Origin: Mucilaginibacter lacusdianchii
GTDB lineage: Bacteria > Bacteroidota > Bacteroidia > Sphingobacteriales > Sphingobacteriaceae
Assembly: GCF_009770985.1 (NCBI RefSeq)
Contig: NZ_WSRW01000003.1
Span: forward strand, 791,275 to 855,274
Reading direction: 5' to 3'
DNA length: 64,000 nt
Part shown: piece by piece, positions 61,140-64,000 of the stretch
How positions within the stretch are numbered: the first letter of the stretch is position 1
How the letters are laid out: each line of letters opens with the position of its first letter
The notes under the pieces: model-generated
What the model was told of the DNA's origin: nothing
The model's database searches: none
The model's input: the letters and a program-made list of their open reading frames with translations, nothing else
Translations under genes and position numbers: made by a program

Positions 61140-61196
61140 ATGATACATCAAAAAATTTATCGCTTGATTGTTTATTATTTGTTAGGTATTAAGTAG
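61140..61196 (+). CDS. 18-codon short ORF in the unit before thrS
   Basis: It begins ATG ATA CAT CAA about 13 nt after the predicted transcript start and ends at TAG. The product MIHQKIYRLIVYYLLGIK is hydrophobic with basic residues and would suit a small membrane peptide. It has four Ile, three Leu and three Tyr but no Thr codon, so it does not look like a threonine-sensing leader. Whether it is translated is unknown. Confidence 0.3.
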   Translation: MIHQKIYRLIVYYLLGIK

Positions 61197-61289
61197 TTAT
61201 ACTGCAATTACGATTTCTGTACATGGTCTGTGCGTTTTCGTTATTTGTTAGAAATATTACTATTCAAATTACCGAAACCATATCATATT

Positions 61290-61324
61290 AAAAACGCGTT
61301 ACGTATTATGTAAGGCGTTTTTTT
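61290..61324 (+). terminator. Intrinsic terminator of the small unit before thrS
   Basis: AAAACGC-G-TTAC pairs with GTAA-G-GCGTTTT (one internal mismatch) around a 7-base loop, followed by a T-run. Confidence 0.75.
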
Positions 61325-61355
61325 ATTTTTAAATATTTCAATATGGTTATCGTGC

Positions 61356-61385
61356 TTGTATGATAACTGTTTAATTATATTTTTG
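61356..61385 (+). promoter_or_regulatory. Promoter of thrS
   Basis: TTG at 61356-61358, a 19-base spacer, then TATTTTTG at 61378-61385. Both halves match the Bacteroidota consensus with ideal spacing. The transcript would start near 61392, giving a leader of about 70 nt. Confidence 0.65.
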
Positions 61386-61461
61386 CAGCATCAAATAAAT
61401 CACTTTCGTAGGTGATTGCTGTTTTAATTTATTTTTTAAAAACTTAAAATCATAGTTGTAG

Positions 61462-63387
61462 ATGATTAACATTACACTCCCTGATGGTTCCGTTCGTCAG
61501 TACGAACAGGGAACTACCTCCATGCAAATTGCCCAGTCGATATCCGAGGGTTTAGCACGAAACGTATTAGCCGCCGAAGTTGACGGCCAGGTTTGGGATG
61601 CCAACCGTTCAATCAATCAAGATGCAACCGTAAAGTTGCTTACTTGGAACGATGTGCAAGGTAAATCTACCTTTTGGCACTCATCTGCCCATTTAATGGC
61701 CGAAGCATTGGAAGCTTTGTATCCCGGTACCAAATTTGGTATTGGGCCGGCTATTGAAACCGGATTTTATTACGATGTAGATTTTGGTGACCGTGTTTTT
61801 TCTTCAGACGACTTTAAACAGATTGAAGACAAGATGCTGGAACTGGCTAAAGCCAAGCAAGACTATGTGCGCAAGCCGGTAAGTAAGGCCGAGGCTATTG
61901 ATTACTTTACCGATAAAGGCGATGAGTATAAGCTGGATTTGATTAAAGATTTGCCAGATGGTTCAATTACTTTTTATTCCCAAGGTAATTTTACCGATTT
62001 ATGTCGTGGTCCGCACATACCTAACACGGGCTTTGTAAAGGCAGTTAAACTGATGAGCGTTGCCGGTGCTTATTGGCGGGGTGATGAAACCCGTAAGCAG
62101 CTGACACGTATTTATGGTGTTACTTTTCCTAAAGCAAGTGAGTTAACAGAATACTTACGTATAATCGAAGAGGCTAAAAAGCGCGACCACCGGAAGCTAG
62201 GTAAAGAGTTGGAATTATTTGCCTTCTCTGAAAAAGTAGGGATGGGCCTGCCACTTTGGTTGCCAAAAGGTACCGCCTTACGCGAGCGTTTGGTTAATTT
62301 CCTGCAGCGTGCCCAAATGAAAGCTGGATATGAGCAAGTAATTACCCCACATATCGGTCATAAAAATTTATATGTAACGTCAGGCCATTATGAAAAATAT
62401 GGCAAAGATAGTTTTCAGCCAATTCAAACACCGCAGGAAGGTGAGGAGTTTTTCCTGAAACCGATGAATTGTCCGCATCATTGCGAAATCTACAAAACAA
62501 AACCGCGTTCTTATAAAGATTTGCCGGTTCGATTTGCAGAATTTGGTACAGTATATCGTTATGAGCAAAGCGGTGAGCTGCACGGTTTAACACGGGTACG
62601 TGGCTTTACGCAAGATGACGCTCACTTATTTTGTCGGCCCGATCAGGTTAAGGAAGAGTTTAAAAAAGTAATTGACCTGGTGCTGTACGTTTTTTCGGCT
62701 TTAGGGTTTGAAGATTACACCGCTCAGATATCTCTGCGCGATCCGGAAAATAAGACAAAATACATAGGTACTGAAGAAAACTGGCAGTTAGCAGAACAAG
62801 CTATTATTGAAGCTGCTGCTGAAAAAAACTTGCCAACTATCATTGAACTCGGAGAAGCAGCATTCTACGGTCCCAAGCTTGATTTTATGGTAAAGGATGC
62901 CTTAGGTCGCAAGTGGCAACTAGGTACTATACAGGTTGATTATAACCTGCCCGAGCGTTTTGAGCTAGAATATACCGGTAGTGATAATTTAAAACACCGT
63001 CCGGTGATGATCCATCGTGCGCCTTTTGGTTCACTGGAACGCTTCGTAGCTGTGTTGATTGAGCACTGTGCCGGCAACTTCCCTTTATGGCTATCACCAG
63101 AGCAGTATGTAATTTTGCCTATCTCCGAGAAATACGAGGATTATGCAAAAAAACTTTCAAATGAGCTAAATAATTTCGATATTCGCGGGCTGATTGATTT
63201 TAGAGACGAGAAGATAGGGCGTAAGATACGTGACGCTGAAATCAAAAAAATCCCTTACATGCTTATCGTGGGCGAGAAAGAAGCTGCTGATGGCACGATT
63301 TCTGTTCGTAAACACGGCGTGGGTGATTTGGGAAGTATTAGCATAGAAGATTTTAAACAACAATTAGTTAAAGAAATAACCATATAA
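61462..63387 (+). CDS. thrS: Threonyl-tRNA synthetase
   Basis: A 641-residue class II synthetase with the full domain order: N-terminal TGS domain (residues 1-60, INITLPDGSVRQYEQGTTSM), the second editing domain with HSSAHLMAEAL, the catalytic core, and a C-terminal anticodon-binding domain. Zinc-site residues are in KPMNCPHHCEIYK, TRVRGFTQDDAHLF carries motif 2, and MIHRAPFGSLERF is motif 3 with the third zinc ligand. It charges tRNA-Thr. The infC start codon is 2 bases beyond its stop, so the two are tightly coupled. Confidence 0.97.
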   Translation: MINITLPDGSVRQYEQGTTSMQIAQSISEGLARNVLAAEVDGQVWDANRSINQDATVKLLTWNDVQGKSTFWHSSAHLMAEALEALYPGTKFGIGPAIETGFYYDVDFGDRVFSSDDFKQIEDKMLELAKAKQDYVRKPVSKAEAIDYFTDKGDEYKLDLIKDLPDGSITFYSQGNFTDLCRGPHIPNTGFVKAVKLMSVAGAYWRGDETRKQLTRIYGVTFPKASELTEYLRIIEEAKKRDHRKLGKELELFAFSEKVGMGLPLWLPKGTALRERLVNFLQRAQMKAGYEQVITPHIGHKNLYVTSGHYEKYGKDSFQPIQTPQEGEEFFLKPMNCPHHCEIYKTKPRSYKDLPVRFAEFGTVYRYEQSGELHGLTRVRGFTQDDAHLFCRPDQVKEEFKKVIDLVLYVFSALGFEDYTAQISLRDPENKTKYIGTEENWQLAEQAIIEAAAEKNLPTIIELGEAAFYGPKLDFMVKDALGRKWQLGTIQVDYNLPERFELEYTGSDNLKHRPVMIHRAPFGSLERFVAVLIEHCAGNFPLWLSPEQYVILPISEKYEDYAKKLSNELNNFDIRGLIDFRDEKIGRKIRDAEIKKIPYMLIVGEKEAADGTISVRKHGVGDLGSISIEDFKQQLVKEITI

Positions 63388-63388
63388 C

Positions 63389-63958
63389 TTGGCATTAGGA
63401 AGACCGAATTTCAACAGAGGGCCCAGGCCTCCTTTCAAGAAAAAGGAAGCTGAGCACAATATTAATAATTTTATTAAAGCTCCTGAGGTTCGCCTGGTAG
63501 GCGATAACGTGGAGCAGGGTGTTTACCCAACCCGCGAAGCATTGGCAATAGCACAACAGCAGGAGCTGGATCTGGTTGAAATATCTCCGAACGCAGTTCC
63601 TCCTGTATGCCGTGTGATAGACTACAACAAGTTTATCTACGAGCAGAAGAAAAAGCTGAAAGAGATTAAAAATAACGCTAAGCAAACGGTAATCAAAGAA
63701 ATACGCTTTGGACCGAATACTGATGATCATGACTTTAATTTCAAATTAAAGCATGCTATTAGCTTTTTGGAAGCCGGTGAGAAAGTAAGAGCGTATGTAC
63801 ACTTTAAAGGTCGTGCTATTGTCTACAAAGAGCAAGGCGAAATTCTGCTTCTTAAATTTGCGCAAGCATTAGAAGAAGTTGGTAAAGTGGAACAATTACC
63901 TAAATTAGAAGGTAAACGTATGTTCCTGATTGTTGGCCCTAAATCGGCTAAAAAGTAA
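63389..63958 (+). CDS. infC: Translation initiation factor IF-3
   Basis: A 189-residue IF-3. The N-terminal domain begins after a basic tail (NNFIKAPEVRLVGDNVEQG, DLVEISPNAVPPVCRVIDY). The C-terminal domain has KEIRFGPNTDDHDFNFKLKHA, then the KVRAYVHFKGRA strand and the final RMFLIVGPKSAKK. IF-3 binds the 30S subunit and rejects non-canonical starts. The frame is closed by a TAA at 63377-63379, and no ATG occurs until near the C-terminus, so the start must be the TTG at 63389 or another near-cognate codon. This fits the known use of a rare start (AUU) for autoregulated infC in E. coli. Ribosomal protein L35 probably follows outside the window. Confidence 0.95.
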   Translation: MALGRPNFNRGPRPPFKKKEAEHNINNFIKAPEVRLVGDNVEQGVYPTREALAIAQQQELDLVEISPNAVPPVCRVIDYNKFIYEQKKKLKEIKNNAKQTVIKEIRFGPNTDDHDFNFKLKHAISFLEAGEKVRAYVHFKGRAIVYKEQGEILLLKFAQALEEVGKVEQLPKLEGKRMFLIVGPKSAKK

Positions 63959-64000
63959 GACAACATCACAGCTGTAAAAGCTGGATAAAGATAATACGCT

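Larger units (their letters stand above)
61127..61324 (+). ncRNA. Candidate small RNA or short-peptide transcript upstream of thrS
   Basis: A roughly 200-nt unit bounded by a strong promoter and an intrinsic terminator, containing no ORF longer than 18 codons. A segment TGCGTTTT at 61231-61238 could pair with the terminator's 5' arm AAAACGCG, an alternative fold like that of attenuators. A second promoter beyond the terminator means thrS does not depend on readthrough. It matches no RNA family I recognise. Confidence 0.45.
61035..61461. other. 427-bp region between the LldE-like gene and thrS
   Basis: It contains a complete small transcription unit (promoter 61091-61120, 18-codon ORF, terminator near 61290-61324) followed by a second complete promoter for thrS (61356-61385). 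The thrS leader of about 70 nt holds a small inverted repeat (AATCAC at 61398 with GTGATT at 61412). No other gene seen. Confidence 0.6.

Noticed and set aside
61140..61196. Threonine-type leader peptide for thrS
   Set aside because: The short ORF has no Thr codon, and thrS has its own promoter after the terminator, so classical threonine attenuation is not supported.

Overview
This 64 kb window comes from the chromosome of a member of the Bacteroidota, most probably family Sphingobacteriaceae (Mucilaginibacter/Pedobacter-like). That placement is inference. It rests on moderately AT-rich DNA, promoters of the Bacteroidota type (TTG, 18-20 bp, TAnnTTTG) and very few Shine-Dalgarno sequences. 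The gene content also fits: a DAHP synthase fused to chorismate mutase, BadF-type N-acetylglucosamine kinases, a Nudix-winged-helix regulator, SLBB-rich polysaccharide export and a UMF1-type MFS protein. No phage, insertion sequence, CRISPR array, restriction system or rRNA was seen.

Layout. 0-5.5 kb: the end of a GIN-domain adhesin-like gene, a small proline-rich lipoprotein, then the protein quality-control set tig, clpP and clpX, and AMP nucleosidase. 5.8-18.3 kb: cystathionine beta-synthase, aroC, a metal-binding pair (HMA-membrane protein and HMA-AraC regulator), a GT39-type membrane glycosyltransferase and an SRPBCC protein. These are followed by a minus-strand aromatic block (aroB; then pheA, DAHP synthase-chorismate mutase, aroA) and proline dehydrogenase. 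18.5-25 kb: mixed housekeeping and unknown genes, including MarR, 2'-5' RNA ligase-like, LuxE-like, SYLF lipid-binding and penicillin acylase proteins. 25-36.6 kb: alpha-glucan and sugar metabolism (GH13 amylase, GH31 glucosidase, branching enzyme, GAPDH), two BadF-type sugar kinases and a Nudix-like regulator.

37.8-58.6 kb: a long one-directional exopolysaccharide/O-antigen locus. It encodes a Wza-like SLBB exporter, Wzz, a Wzx flippase, a Wzy-like polymerase, eight glycosyltransferases or candidates, two UDP-galactopyranose mutases and two polyprenyl-phosphate sugar phosphotransferases. 58.7-64 kb: tRNA-Leu(UAG), a UMF1 transporter, an LldE-like Fe-S protein, a short promoter-to-terminator unit, then thrS and infC.

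The most notable signal is a complete transcription attenuator in front of pheA on the minus strand. A 22-codon leader ORF has eight Phe/Tyr codons in ten consecutive codons. It is followed by mutually exclusive antiterminator and terminator hairpins. It should tie expression of pheA, DAHP synthase-chorismate mutase and aroA to charged tRNA-Phe and tRNA-Tyr. Other points of interest are a BadF-type kinase paralogue with a lost phosphate-binding loop next to gap, a putative small transcription unit before thrS, a forced TTG start for infC, the paired mutases and phosphotransferases in the polysaccharide locus, and an HMA-AraC fusion regulator.
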